Source: Ardenticatenia bacterium (GTDB lineage Bacteria; Chloroflexota; Anaerolineae; 4572-78; NAK82). From it: 43,417 bases of DNA. Made by a program: the position numbers and the translations under genes. The DNA lies in NCBI GenBank assembly GCA_003130875.1, contig QEXY01000020.1, positions 1 to 43,417 on the forward strand, given 5' to 3'. This document shows positions 33,701-41,485 of the stretch, piece by piece; position 1 is the first letter of the stretch; each line of letters begins with the position of its first letter. Under the pieces are notes generated by a model, which worked only from the letters and a program-made list of their open reading frames with translations, was not told the DNA's origin and did not search any database.

Positions 33701-34975
33701 ATGATACAACGAGTGGCAATGATCAGTGTTCATACCTGTCCTTTGGCAACTCTGGGTGGCAAGGAGACAGGTGGTATGAACGTTTATGTGCGAGATCTAA
33801 CGCGCGAACTGGCACGCCGACATATTGCAGTCGATGTGTACACGCGTTCGCAAAATCCTGCCATCCCGCGTGTGTCCGGCCGCCGACGACTGGGTGCCGG
33901 CGCACGTGTCATCCATATTCCAGCTGGTCCCGAGCAGCCGCTCAATAAGAACCTGGTTTTCAATTATCTGCCCGAATTCGTGACCCGTGTGCAAGAGTTC
34001 GCCCAACAAGAGGGTCTGCGATATGACATCATCCACAGCCACTACTGGCTCTCCGGTTGGGTGGCACGCGAATTGCGCGCCAGATGGCATGCGCCCATTG
34101 TGCATATGTTTCACACACTGGGTTACTCCAAGAACCTGATCGCGGCGCCAGAGGAACGCGAGAGCGAGTGGCGCATCGAAGTAGAAAAGCAGATTATGCA
34201 ATTTGCAGATTGTCTGATCGCCGCTACCCCGCTTGAGAAATCCGACATGGTCACAGCATACGGCGCCAACGAGACTAAAATCGTGGTGGTGCCCCCGGGA
34301 GTAGACCGCCGTCTCTTCCGCCCCATACCACGAGCTGAGGCGCAAGCGCATTTCGGTATGCCACCGAACCACCACATGGTGCTATTCGTCGGGCGTATTC
34401 AGCCTCTCAAGGGTATTGACACGCTCTTCCGTGCTATGAAGTTAGTGATCGAACAGTTCCCCAATTGGCGGGAGGACCTCTGCGTTTGCATCATCGGCGG
34501 CGACCCCAGCGATTCCGACGAAACGGAATTGCAACGCTTGTATCAGCTGCGCGATGAGTTGGGCATTGGGGATCTGGTTATCTTCATGGGTGCCCGAGAT
34601 CAGGATTCACTGGTGTGGCACTATTCGGCTGCAGACGTGGTGGTGATGCCTTCACACTACGAGTCATTTGGTATGGTGGCGTTAGAAGCGATGGCATGTG
34701 GAACACCGGTGATCGGCGCAGATGTAGGAGGACTCTCCTTCAGCATTCAAAACGGCTATAATGGATTTTTGGTACCAGGACGAGATCCTCAGGCGCTGGC
34801 TGACAAAATTCTCCTGATCCTGAAACACCCCTTCTTGCGCGATCAGCTGGGGGAACAAGCTTTGCGCACCACGGAACGTTATGACTGGTATTACATCGCC
34901 GATGAGATCCTGGAAACATACGCTCTGGCACTGAGCACAAGATCAGCACCTCGAGCTTTGGTGCGCACACCCTGA
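33701..34975 (+). CDS. Family 4 glycosyltransferase (MshA/sucrose-phosphate synthase-like)
   Basis: The 424-residue enzyme has a GT-B fold with two Rossmann domains. The N-terminal acceptor domain has GGKETGGMNVYVRDLTREL and DIIHSHYWLSGWVARE. The C-terminal donor domain has VVPPGVDRRLFRP, LFVGRIQPLKGIDTLFRA and the E-x7-E type site SHYESFGMVALEAMACGTPVI. Closest named relatives are MshA and sucrose-phosphate synthases, which use UDP-sugars. The acceptor is unknown; no thiol-redox genes are adjacent. The ATG at 33701 (MIQRVAMISVHT) has GGAAGGG upstream. Confidence 0.9.
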   Translation: MIQRVAMISVHTCPLATLGGKETGGMNVYVRDLTRELARRHIAVDVYTRSQNPAIPRVSGRRRLGAGARVIHIPAGPEQPLNKNLVFNYLPEFVTRVQEFAQQEGLRYDIIHSHYWLSGWVARELRARWHAPIVHMFHTLGYSKNLIAAPEERESEWRIEVEKQIMQFADCLIAATPLEKSDMVTAYGANETKIVVVPPGVDRRLFRPIPRAEAQAHFGMPPNHHMVLFVGRIQPLKGIDTLFRAMKLVIEQFPNWREDLCVCIIGGDPSDSDETELQRLYQLRDELGIGDLVIFMGARDQDSLVWHYSAADVVVMPSHYESFGMVALEAMACGTPVIGADVGGLSFSIQNGYNGFLVPGRDPQALADKILLILKHPFLRDQLGEQALRTTERYDWYYIADEILETYALALSTRSAPRALVRTP

Positions 34976-35077
34976 GGTACTGAAAGCCTCTTCATCGCTT
35001 TATTCAATACGTGGCTATATCCTGAAGCACACAGCAGTGCCCTCTTACACACCGCTATAGGAGGTTCGCAAGTATCT

Positions 35078-35539
35078 ATGTCAGCCAAGGAACGCATCGT
35101 GGATCTGGGACCTGAAGATGTCCGGCCGGTACCATCCTCTGAGCCGGAAACCTCTCCCGAAAAGGACCAGCCTGCTACGGAGCAGCCAAACACGGAGCCG
35201 GCTTCACCTGCCGATAAGGGTAGAACCCGTGCCACTTTTCTTGGGAACACCTATGACCTGGCTGCTTTGGGCGCACTTGGCAGCGGAGTGTTGGCACTAC
35301 TTTCGTGTGTGACGTGTAACACAGTCTATTATTGTTTGCCCTTACTGCCCATTGCGCTGGGCGTGGTCGGCCTTGTCGCAGCAGAGCAATCGGTGAATGC
35401 CCGCCGCACCCGTACCTGGTCATGGATAGGCATTGCGGCGGGCATTATCATCACTCTGGTCATACTGGCAGCGATCGCGCTTTACGTTGCCTTCATCGCG
35501 CTGATGCTCTATATGGACTACACGGGCAAGCTGGATTAA
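35078..35539 (+). CDS. Small DUF4190-like membrane protein
   Basis: The 153-residue protein has an acidic, proline-rich cytoplasmic N-terminus (about 1-50) and two membrane helices (about 60-98 and 110-145). A Cys-containing turn, CVTCNTVYYC, lies in the first hydrophobic block. The layout resembles DUF4190 proteins of unknown function. AGGAGG lies about 12 bases before the ATG. Its stop is three bases from the stop of the convergent DUF4349 lipoprotein gene. Confidence 0.75.
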   Translation: MSAKERIVDLGPEDVRPVPSSEPETSPEKDQPATEQPNTEPASPADKGRTRATFLGNTYDLAALGALGSGVLALLSCVTCNTVYYCLPLLPIALGVVGLVAAEQSVNARRTRTWSWIGIAAGIIITLVILAAIALYVAFIALMLYMDYTGKLD

Positions 35540-35542
35540 GTG

Positions 35543-36487
35543 TCAGGCTCTCGCAGCGCGACGACGTAGGACTCTGCGTACAAAGCGCACCAACACCCAT
35601 AGCGGGATCAGCACCACAATCAGCAGCGGCAGCAAGAAGATGACAGCCCAGATCGCCAATGTGCCCAGGACTTGCAAGGCGCTCACCAGCGCTTGTAGCG
35701 CGCTTTTGGCGATCCCTTGTGGTTCCCAACCTGTCGTTGCCACCGGCTGCTGAAGCACATCGGGGACGAGCTCAATCGAGATGGTGGACATAGCAGCCAG
35801 ATTGGTCAGATAGCGCAGACGTCCTTCGATCTGCTCGATCTGACCGCGCACATTGGAGAGCTCGCGATACACCTCTAGGATGTCTTGTGTGCGCCCCACT
35901 TTGAGGCGCTCGTCGAGCAGTTTTTGCAACGCCTGTTCTGTGTGCTCGAGATTCACCTTGCGCGCCCGCAGGTCCGTATACTCTTGGGTCACGTCTTCGC
36001 TGTTCGTGGTCTCCTTCTCGACCCGTACTGCCAATGCCCGCAAAGCGGCCAGAGTATCTTGATATTTCTCCGCCGGCACACGGATCACGATAGTACCACG
36101 CCGCACTCCCCCTTGCAGGTACAGGTTGCTGTTTGCCACATAGCCGCCTTGTTTGGCAGCCAATGCGGCGATATCTGTGGCTGCCTGTCCAGCATCCTGT
36201 ACCACCAGGACGATGGTACCCGAATATACCACGAAACGTTCCTCTTGTCCCGCTGGCAGATTGGGCAGATCTATAGGGGCATCCCAGCCAGATGTCTCTG
36301 TAGAAACTATGTTGCTGTCCACAACCTCTCGAGAGGCAACATCCCGCGAGGCGACCCCCAACGCAGGGGCAGGGGGTGCTTCCTTCAGCGCCGCTGATTC
36401 AGGTAGCGGGACAACATGCTGGCCCGTGCAGGCACCGAGTGCTATGACAATTGCCAGCAGGATCAGGTAGCGCAGTGTGTTTCTCAT
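35543..36487 (-). CDS. DUF4349 domain lipoprotein
   Basis: The 314-residue protein starts with a lipoprotein signal: a hydrophobic stretch at residues 7-18, then IALGAC with the lipidated Cys about position 20. The DUF4349 domain follows (about 85-270), containing a long coiled-coil (DLRARKVNLEHTEQALQKLLDERLKV...). A C-terminal membrane helix (WAVIFLLPLLIVVLIPLWVLV) and a basic end (RRVLRRRAARA) anchor it. It is likely an envelope protein of unknown role. AGGAGG lies six bases before the ATG. Confidence 0.88.
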   Translation of the reverse strand: MRNTLRYLILLAIVIALGACTGQHVVPLPESAALKEAPPAPALGVASRDVASREVVDSNIVSTETSGWDAPIDLPNLPAGQEERFVVYSGTIVLVVQDAGQAATDIAALAAKQGGYVANSNLYLQGGVRRGTIVIRVPAEKYQDTLAALRALAVRVEKETTNSEDVTQEYTDLRARKVNLEHTEQALQKLLDERLKVGRTQDILEVYRELSNVRGQIEQIEGRLRYLTNLAAMSTISIELVPDVLQQPVATTGWEPQGIAKSALQALVSALQVLGTLAIWAVIFLLPLLIVVLIPLWVLVRFVRRVLRRRAARA

Positions 36488-36584
36488 AAGTGCCTCCTGG
36501 GTGGTGGGTGCAATAATCGAATCCTGGTTCTTAGACGCGCTCTGTTGTCCCCTAGTTCCTTTTATATCTGGCGACTGGAATAGA

Positions 36585-36610
36585 GAAAGCGCGCTGTGCA
36601 GCGCGCTTTC
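36585..36610 (-). terminator. GC-rich hairpin downstream of the 6S RNA candidate
   Basis: GAAAGCGCGCTG (36585-36596) and CAGCGCGCTTTC (36599-36610) form a perfect 12-base stem. On the minus strand TCTATTCC follows, only a weak T-tract, so termination is plausible but not certain. It could work in both directions. Confidence 0.5.
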
Positions 36611-36625
36611 GGATTACTTCTGAGA

Positions 36626-36809
36626 AAAGAGAACCCCGCCATGCCGTGTGACAAACCAGCAACTTTGAGTCTGCTCGCGCAGGTGGAAGCCTCTCTGGTG
36701 GCTCTGCCTCGCCCGAGAGCAGGCCCCGCATCCCCACCACGAATCTGGCCTCCAATAGATAAAACTGTTGGCTCAAATCGCGTGGTGCATCACGCACATG
36801 GCAGGGTCT
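36626..36809 (-). ncRNA. ssrS: 6S RNA (ssrS) candidate
   Basis: About 184 nt on the minus strand can fold into one long rod. The ends pair (ACCC/GGGT, GCCATG/CATGGC, GTGA/TCAC, ACCA/TGGT, TTTGAG/CTCAAA). A large central bubble has an 18-base 5' side and a 3' side with a small CTGC-GCGA-GCAG hairpin. An upper stem follows (GGAGGCC/GGCTTCC, TGGTGG/CCACCA) and ends in a hairpin loop. That is the shape of 6S RNA, which mimics an open promoter and holds RNA polymerase in stationary phase. A promoter (TTGCCA-17-TACGAT, 36816-36844) sits at the right distance and a T-rich run follows the 3' end. Length fits 6S (about 180-200). No protein frame is convincing. Confidence 0.7.
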
Positions 36810-36815
36810 ATCTTT

Positions 36816-36844
36816 ATCGTATCATGAGCGTTCAAAATTGGCAA
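36816..36844 (-). promoter_or_regulatory. Promoter of the 6S RNA candidate
   Basis: Minus-strand TTGCCA (36839-36844) and TACGAT (36816-36821) are separated by 17 bases (nine of 12 consensus). The predicted start at about 36809 coincides with the 5' end of the rod-shaped fold. Confidence 0.6.
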
Positions 36845-36901
36845 GCCCGCCTTTGTCAAAATCACACCGACCGGGCAACCTCTGCAAATGCTTCAGGACC
36901 A

Positions 36902-38104
36902 CTAGGGAAGAAATCCGAACGGATTGCGCTGCACCCCATTTTGGCGAACTTCAAAGTGCAGGTGAGGTCCCGTCGCATTGCCAGTTGCACCTACCTCGCC
37001 GATTTTCTGTCCTTTCGCTACTGAATCACCCACCTTCACGTAAAATACGTTCAAGTGTGCATAGAGCGTCTGGAAGCCATTGCCATGATCGATCAGTACC
37101 ATACGGCCGTAGCCACTGCCATCCCACCCTGCTGCGACGACAAAACCCGAGTCGGCGGCCGTGACCGGTGCTCCTTCCCAGGAGCCGATATCGATGGCCC
37201 GGTGGCGTCCCCAATAGCCCTGTGAGATTGAACCGCTCGCCGGCCATCCGAAAGAACCCGTTCCCCGGTTAGCCCCTTCAGGAATAGGACCCTCATAAGC
37301 GACCACCCGACGCGGCACATAAGGCTTGGTGCCGCCTGGTACGATCAACCACTGTCCGACCTGAATCTGAGGGTCATCCTTGTCCAAGTTGTTCAGAGGA
37401 TAATTGATGATGGCCGCGGGGTCCGCCTTAAAGGTGGCAGCGATTTTCTCGATGGTATCCCCTTTGCCGACCTGATGATATACGCCATCCACCGGCAAGA
37501 TGATGAGCTCCTGACCAACGCGCAACAGGTCAGGGTTGTCTTCTACAAAGCGCCCATTGGCCCACATGATAGTCTCCGGCTTGATGCCAAATTGGGCGGC
37601 GATGCCAAAAATGGTATCGCCCGGTTTGACCACATAGGTGGTGATTTCGGCGCGCGGTCGCAGGGCGGGCATAATCGTGTGAGGCACCGCAGCGCGCATC
37701 AAAATAGCATCATCCTGAACCACGGAGACATTGGGCAGCAGATTCTCGTCGTCCTCCACGTCGACCGGCTGGGCAGCAGAGACAGCCGAGGTATGCTGGC
37801 CTGGCACAATCAAACGCGCTAATCGTCCTTCTGCTATGGGAAGCATATAAAGCGAGCGATTGGCAAGAACAATCACCAGTGCGATCAGAAGGATCACAGC
37901 TATATGAGCTGCAATGCGGCTGCGAAGCAGGTCATCTGTCCAGCGCGCGCGCAACCACTTGCGCGTATGGCCTGAAACCCAATTGCGCACGCCCTGCGCT
38001 CCAGCTGCAGAAGCAACAGAGCGTGCCGAATGTAAACGAAGTGCCAAATGGAAGGGGCGCTTACCCGATAAAGGTTTATGCGCCAAATCGCTTCCTAATC
38101 TCAA
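36902..38104 (-). CDS. LysM-domain M23 peptidase
   Basis: The 400-residue protein has a cytoplasmic basic N-terminus, a membrane helix (about 66-82, IAVILLIALVIVLANRS), two LysM domains (TYVVKPGDTIFGIAAQFG and YHQVGKGDTIEKIAATF) and a C-terminal M23 metallopeptidase. The catalytic zinc site is visible: H and D in GRHRAIDIGS and HLHF in GPHLHFEVRQNG. It acts outside the membrane on peptidoglycan cross-links or stems. The TTG start has AGGAGC nine bases upstream. A promoter lies at 38139-38166. Confidence 0.92.
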   Translation of the reverse strand: MRLGSDLAHKPLSGKRPFHLALRLHSARSVASAAGAQGVRNWVSGHTRKWLRARWTDDLLRSRIAAHIAVILLIALVIVLANRSLYMLPIAEGRLARLIVPGQHTSAVSAAQPVDVEDDENLLPNVSVVQDDAILMRAAVPHTIMPALRPRAEITTYVVKPGDTIFGIAAQFGIKPETIMWANGRFVEDNPDLLRVGQELIILPVDGVYHQVGKGDTIEKIAATFKADPAAIINYPLNNLDKDDPQIQVGQWLIVPGGTKPYVPRRVVAYEGPIPEGANRGTGSFGWPASGSISQGYWGRHRAIDIGSWEGAPVTAADSGFVVAAGWDGSGYGRMVLIDHGNGFQTLYAHLNVFYVKVGDSVAKGQKIGEVGATGNATGPHLHFEVRQNGVQRNPFGFLP

Positions 38105-38138
38105 GATATCCGAGCTCCTGGATAGCGTTCATAACGCA

Positions 38139-38166
38139 ATGATATCCATCCTCTAAGCATTGTCAA
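38139..38166 (-). promoter_or_regulatory. Promoter of the LysM/M23 peptidase gene
   Basis: Minus-strand TTGACA (38161-38166) and TATCAT (38139-38144) are 16 bases apart. The leader is about 28 nt. Confidence 0.7.
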
Positions 38167-38200
38167 GAAAAGGTTGGTTGAAACCTCCTTCTCCATGGTC

Positions 38201-38230
38201 TTGACATATTGTCTCGGCGTATGTTACGAT
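38201..38230 (+). promoter_or_regulatory. Promoter of the membrane TPR-like gene
   Basis: TTGACA (38201-38206) and TACGAT (38225-38230) are 18 bases apart; the ATG follows 42 bases later. It is divergent from the peptidase promoter. Confidence 0.6.
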
Positions 38231-38272
38231 AAATCTAGAATTGATTGGTTTCCTGCCCTAGGGGTGTGCAAG

Positions 38273-38830
38273 ATGGGCGTGTCGGATTCAGAAGCTCTAT
38301 TGAGGCAAGCAATGGCAGCGGTGAATGCTGGGGATCTAATCCGGGGCCGCGCATTGCTTGAGCAGATACTCGAGAAAGATCCCCAAAACGACTGGGCCTG
38401 GGTCTGGTTGAGCGGTTGTGTCGAGGATCCGCTCCAACGGCGCATATGCCTGCAGCAAGCGCTCAAAGCAAACCCCAACAACCCGGCTGCCTTAGACGGA
38501 ATGAAAGTGCTGGACGGCGAGTTGGTGCAGGTGTCGAGCACACCTTCATCCTTGCTGGAGAGCCGTCTGGCCGCAATCGGCATCGGCGGAACAGTGACTC
38601 CGGAGGCTGCCGTTCCCGCCACTATGACGACGCAGGGCGAGGCTCCAGATGTTGTGATGGTGCAAGACGAGTCGCTCCAGGAGAGCACCACAACAGCTCC
38701 CGCCAAGCCTCGTGGTAGCAAATGGTGGCTCTGGCTGATTCTAGGGGTGTTCTTCCTGGCGATATTCGTATGCGCCTTGGTGGTATGGCAGGTGGTATTG
38801 CCGCTGCTCGAAGTGCTTCAAGGCATGTGA
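38273..38830 (+). CDS. TPR-like protein with C-terminal membrane anchor
   Basis: The 185-residue protein starts with one or two TPR-like helical repeats (LLRQAMAAVNAGDLIRGRALLEQILEKDPQNDWAWVWLSG; RRICLQQALKANPNNPAALDG). A low-complexity Thr/Glu-rich linker follows, then a C-terminal membrane helix (WWLWLILGVFFLAIFVCALVVW, about 152-175). The short tail is outside. The ATG at 38273 is chosen because the promoter at 38201-38230 lies upstream; longer in-frame starts would overlap it. No function can be assigned. Confidence 0.8.
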   Translation: MGVSDSEALLRQAMAAVNAGDLIRGRALLEQILEKDPQNDWAWVWLSGCVEDPLQRRICLQQALKANPNNPAALDGMKVLDGELVQVSSTPSSLLESRLAAIGIGGTVTPEAAVPATMTTQGEAPDVVMVQDESLQESTTTAPAKPRGSKWWLWLILGVFFLAIFVCALVVWQVVLPLLEVLQGM

Positions 38831-38855
38831 GCATCTTGTGTTGAGTACTCCTGGC

Positions 38856-39833
38856 TTAGCCTCCTATCCCCGCCATAGGGCGCGATGTGGGGAAAATACC
38901 TTGCGCCAACTGGCTGCCGTGTGGCTTACACTGAATAGCATAGGAGAAAAGCTCAGCCAGTGTACCCACCGGGTCACATGAGCGAAGTCCCTCGTGCAAG
39001 CTCCACTCATCATCTCGCAGCAGACACAAGCGGATCCGTCCGTCCGCTGTCACACGAATATGATTACAGCGATGACAATACGCATGGCTTACCGGGCTGA
39101 TGAACTCCAAACGGCCTTTCGCGCCAGCCAGTCGGTAAGAGATATCTACATCTCCCTCGTGCGCTGGCTCCGCCGTTAACGGGCCTAGCATCGCTTCGAT
39201 GCGCATTCGCGTCTCTTGGCTTGCGACATAATGGCCCATTGCGAAATGCGCCGGCTCACCGAGCGGCATCAGCTCGATAAATCTGACCTGCCAAGGATAC
39301 CGCAGAGTCAACCGAGCCATCTCAACCACGTCGCACTCATTATAACCACGCACCACGACCACATTCAGCTTGATGGGCAGAAGACCTGCCTGCTCGGCAG
39401 CGACGATGCCATCCCACACACGATTTAAACAGTCTTTCCCGGTCAGCGCTCTCACATGAGCGCCGTCCAAACTGTCCAGATGAATGTTCACCCGACACAG
39501 GCCAGCCTCGCGCAGCGGTACGGCGAGCTGGGTCAGGCGCATCGCGTTCGTGGTCATAACCAGTTCTTCGACACCGGGGATGCTGCTCAGACGGTGGACG
39601 ATTTCAAGGATGTCTGAACGCAAGGTGGGCTCACCCCCTGTCAGACGGATCTTGCGAATGCCCACTTGTACAGCAGCACGTACTACTTTCTCAATCTCAC
39701 TCACCGTGAGCAAACGCGCACGCGGTTTCCGTTCGTCCTTCCCCTCCGGCATGCAATAACGACAGCGCAGATTACAGCGGTCCGTGACCGAGAAGCGAAG
39801 ATAGTTGATCACACGTCCAAACCGATCTTCCAT
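38856..39833 (-). CDS. moaA: GTP 3',8-cyclase MoaA
   Basis: The 325-residue radical SAM enzyme makes the first molybdopterin intermediate from GTP. The SAM cluster motif is CNLRCRYC (C20, C24, C27), GGEPTLR follows, and the C-terminal cluster cysteines are in YCHRCN and IRLCLL. The chain ends in Gly-Gly (MAGIGG), the conserved tail needed for activity. The ATG at 39833 is preferred over one two codons earlier because AGGAGC is then eight bases away. An inverted-repeat element lies 42 bases upstream, and a TGGTAAAAT extended -10 inside it (minus strand, 39963-39971) may be the promoter. Confidence 0.94.
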   Translation of the reverse strand: MEDRFGRVINYLRFSVTDRCNLRCRYCMPEGKDERKPRARLLTVSEIEKVVRAAVQVGIRKIRLTGGEPTLRSDILEIVHRLSSIPGVEELVMTTNAMRLTQLAVPLREAGLCRVNIHLDSLDGAHVRALTGKDCLNRVWDGIVAAEQAGLLPIKLNVVVVRGYNECDVVEMARLTLRYPWQVRFIELMPLGEPAHFAMGHYVASQETRMRIEAMLGPLTAEPAHEGDVDISYRLAGAKGRLEFISPVSHAYCHRCNHIRVTADGRIRLCLLRDDEWSLHEGLRSCDPVGTLAELFSYAIQCKPHGSQLAQGIFPTSRPMAGIGG

Positions 39834-39875
39834 GGACATTGCTCCTGGAGGAGACCGACGGCGATCATCCTTTGC

Positions 39876-40019
39876 GAGAACGTTGAAAAAGTCCGCTGAA
39901 GGGTGTTATGCTGCCTTGGCACAGCGCGTTCATAGCCACCCTTCTAAGCTCGTTCCACCCCCATTTTACCACGTTCACTCGCCTGATCCCGAATCTCAAC
40001 GGAGTTTTTTAACCCTCTC
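39876..40019 (+). mobile_element. Diverged MITE-like element, copy 3
   Basis: The 144-base element starts GAGAACGTTGAAAAAGTCC and ends CGGAGTTTTTTAACCCTCTC, so its ends pair imperfectly (12 of 14 core bases). It shares 13 identical bases, GTTGAAAAAGTCC, with copies 1 and 2, but the interior differs. The interior folds into a hairpin whose arms are GAAGGGTG (39898-39905) and CACCCTTC (39937-39944). No flanking duplication is seen. Confidence 0.55.
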
Positions 40020-40025
40020 ATCGTG

Positions 40026-40115
40026 GAGAGTGTTGAAAAAGTCCCTTGACCGCTCAGATTTTCATAGGAAAATGGGCTAATAAAGCGAGTAACTAAAGAG
40101 TTTTTCAACACCCTC
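40026..40115 (+). mobile_element. MITE-like inverted-repeat element, copy 2
   Basis: The 90-base element matches copy 1 at 87 positions. ATCGTG flanks it on both sides (40020-40025 and 40116-40121), consistent with a target duplication. It lies 11 bases upstream of the -35 of the thiamin operon promoter. It encodes no protein. Confidence 0.82.
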
Positions 40116-40126
40116 ATCGTGTGATC

Positions 40127-40155
40127 TTGACAAAGCAATATATTTGAGATATTAT
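40127..40155 (+). promoter_or_regulatory. Thiamin operon promoter
   Basis: TTGACA (40127-40132) and TATTAT (40150-40155) are 17 bases apart, matching 11 of 12 consensus bases. Transcription would start near 40162, just ahead of the riboswitch. Confidence 0.78.
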
Positions 40156-40177
40156 ATCTGTAGCAGCAAAAATGAAA

Positions 40178-40272
40178 ACTTGGGGGAGCTGGGTGAGCCC
40201 GGCTGAGAGGAGACCCGATTGATGTCTCGACCCCTCGAACCTGACCTGGGTAATACCAGCGTAGGGAACATA
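40178..40272 (+). promoter_or_regulatory. TPP riboswitch (THI element)
   Basis: The conserved blocks are present in order: GGGGGAGCT, GGCTGAGAGG, the CGACCCCTCGAACCTGACC segment and GGGTAATACCAGCGTAGGGAA. These match the thiamin-pyrophosphate aptamer very closely. TPP binding should stop expression of the downstream hydrolase and transport genes. The terminator at 40288-40320 is the likely expression platform. Confidence 0.96.
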
Positions 40273-40287
40273 AGAATTCGGCGTATG

Positions 40288-40320
40288 AGCCGCCCACCTG
40301 ACCAGGTCGGGCGGCTTTCT
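40288..40320 (+). terminator. Riboswitch-controlled intrinsic terminator
   Basis: AGCCGCCC (40288-40295) pairs perfectly with GGGCGGCT (40309-40316), followed by TTCTCGTT. It lies just after the TPP aptamer and 20 bases before the first ATG, where a ligand-dependent terminator is expected. The T-tract is modest. Confidence 0.7.
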
Positions 40321-40338
40321 CGTTATCAGGAGGTCGAA

Positions 40339-41484
40339 ATGGAGATTGTGCGTTATCTGGTTGAACAAATCGGCCCACGTTGGGCCGGCCGCGGCGGCGG
40401 CGCCCAAGCGGCTCAGTACCTGGCCGGAAAGTTCGCTGAATTGGGGCTACAGGTAGAAACACAGACATTTCCCTTCGTGGGTTGGGAAGTGGATGAGCCG
40501 CCCACGCTGGAAATCCTCCAACCCGAGGCAGGTCATGCGTCCGTCGCTTTGATGGAATACTCCGGTGCCACCCCACCTGAAGGATTGGAAGGGGAACTGC
40601 GACCGGCTGGCCAGGCCGGAATTGTGCCTGGCTTCCTGGATTGGCCGCGTTACGCCATCGTGGCCGAGGATAACCGGCCAGCGGCTTATCTGATCGCCCA
40701 CATCGGGCTGGGGGGATGGTTCGCGCCGGCGATCCCCCTTGCCAATCCGGAGCCATTCTATCCTTTCCCGATGGCGATCCTGTCTCAAGCTGATCATCAG
40801 CGCTTTCAGGATTGGTTGAACGCTGGAAAACGCATCTACGTGCGTTTTCGCGCGCGCGGACACTATGACGAGCACTTCGTGGGTCATAACGTGATCGCCA
40901 CATTGCCCGGCAAAACGGAACGTACCGTGGTGTTGTGTGCTCATCTCGACACTGCCTACAACACTCCAGGCGCCAACAACAATGCGGGCGGGGTGCAGGC
41001 ACTCTACGAAGTCGCACACAAGCTGATAGCAATGCCCAACCGGCAGTTGAGCTATCGCTTCCTGGCATGCGATGCCACCGAATGGCATTACCTAGGATCC
41101 CGCTTTTTCCTCCAGGAGGCGCGCGCCCAGGGTTGGATGCATCACATCCTGGCGGGAATCAACCTGGATACGGTTGCCTCCGGGGATCAATTCTATTTTC
41201 TGGCCTGGCCGCAGAGCATGCGCGACCGCGCCGAGCGGGTGGTGGACCAGCTACAACTGCGCGAACGTTTTCGCACTGTCGAATTCCTCGGCCCACTGGC
41301 CGGCTCGGATCACTACTCTTTCATTCAGGCAGGGATACCTGCCTCGGAGATTCTCTTCTGGCCCTGTCCGGTGTACAAGACGCCGGAGGACGATATGCGA
41401 TTTGTGGACGCAAAGATGATCGCATTGGCTTCAGATATTGCCAATGCATTGGCTCATACTTTCGAAGAAGAGGAGGTGAAGTAG
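40339..41484 (+). CDS. M28-fold hydrolase in the TPP operon, altered active site
   Basis: The 381-residue protein has the M28 zinc aminopeptidase fold. Retained motifs are H202 (AHLDT), D277 (NLDTV) and H325 (GSDHYSF). The bridging-Asp motif, usually ADDN, is ANNN at 212-215, and the usual catalytic Glu-Glu is T247-E248. A standard two-zinc peptidase is therefore unlikely. The ATG has CAGGAGG seven bases upstream; it is the first ATG after the riboswitch terminator. It leads an operon with YkoE and ECF transporter genes, one base from ykoE. A role in releasing or salvaging thiamin or its pyrimidine precursor, as YlmB does in Bacillus, is my inference. There is no signal peptide. Confidence 0.85.
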   Translation: MEIVRYLVEQIGPRWAGRGGGAQAAQYLAGKFAELGLQVETQTFPFVGWEVDEPPTLEILQPEAGHASVALMEYSGATPPEGLEGELRPAGQAGIVPGFLDWPRYAIVAEDNRPAAYLIAHIGLGGWFAPAIPLANPEPFYPFPMAILSQADHQRFQDWLNAGKRIYVRFRARGHYDEHFVGHNVIATLPGKTERTVVLCAHLDTAYNTPGANNNAGGVQALYEVAHKLIAMPNRQLSYRFLACDATEWHYLGSRFFLQEARAQGWMHHILAGINLDTVASGDQFYFLAWPQSMRDRAERVVDQLQLRERFRTVEFLGPLAGSDHYSFIQAGIPASEILFWPCPVYKTPEDDMRFVDAKMIALASDIANALAHTFEEEEVK

Positions 41485-41485
41485 T

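Larger units (their letters stand above)
36488..36901. other. Intergenic stretch with the 6S RNA candidate
   Basis: These 414 bases contain no convincing protein gene. They hold a minus-strand promoter, a rod-like RNA fold and a GC-rich hairpin, listed separately. The GC-rich hairpin also lies 97 bases upstream of the DUF4349 gene. Confidence 0.7.
39834..40338. other. Divergent region moaA/thiamin operon
   Basis: The 505 bases hold two adjacent inverted-repeat elements (39876-40019 and 40026-40115), the thiamin-operon promoter, the TPP riboswitch and its terminator. There is no protein gene; a minus-strand open frame across the riboswitch is a by-product of the sequence. Confidence 0.75.

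Noticed and set aside
36552-37024. Open frames on both strands over the 6S region
   Set aside because: They overlap a promoter, the rod-shaped RNA and the M23 gene, and show no recognisable protein.
39944-41068. 374-codon minus-strand open frame across the TPP riboswitch
   Set aside because: It crosses the riboswitch and the M28 gene and is explained by the GC-rich code of the plus strand.
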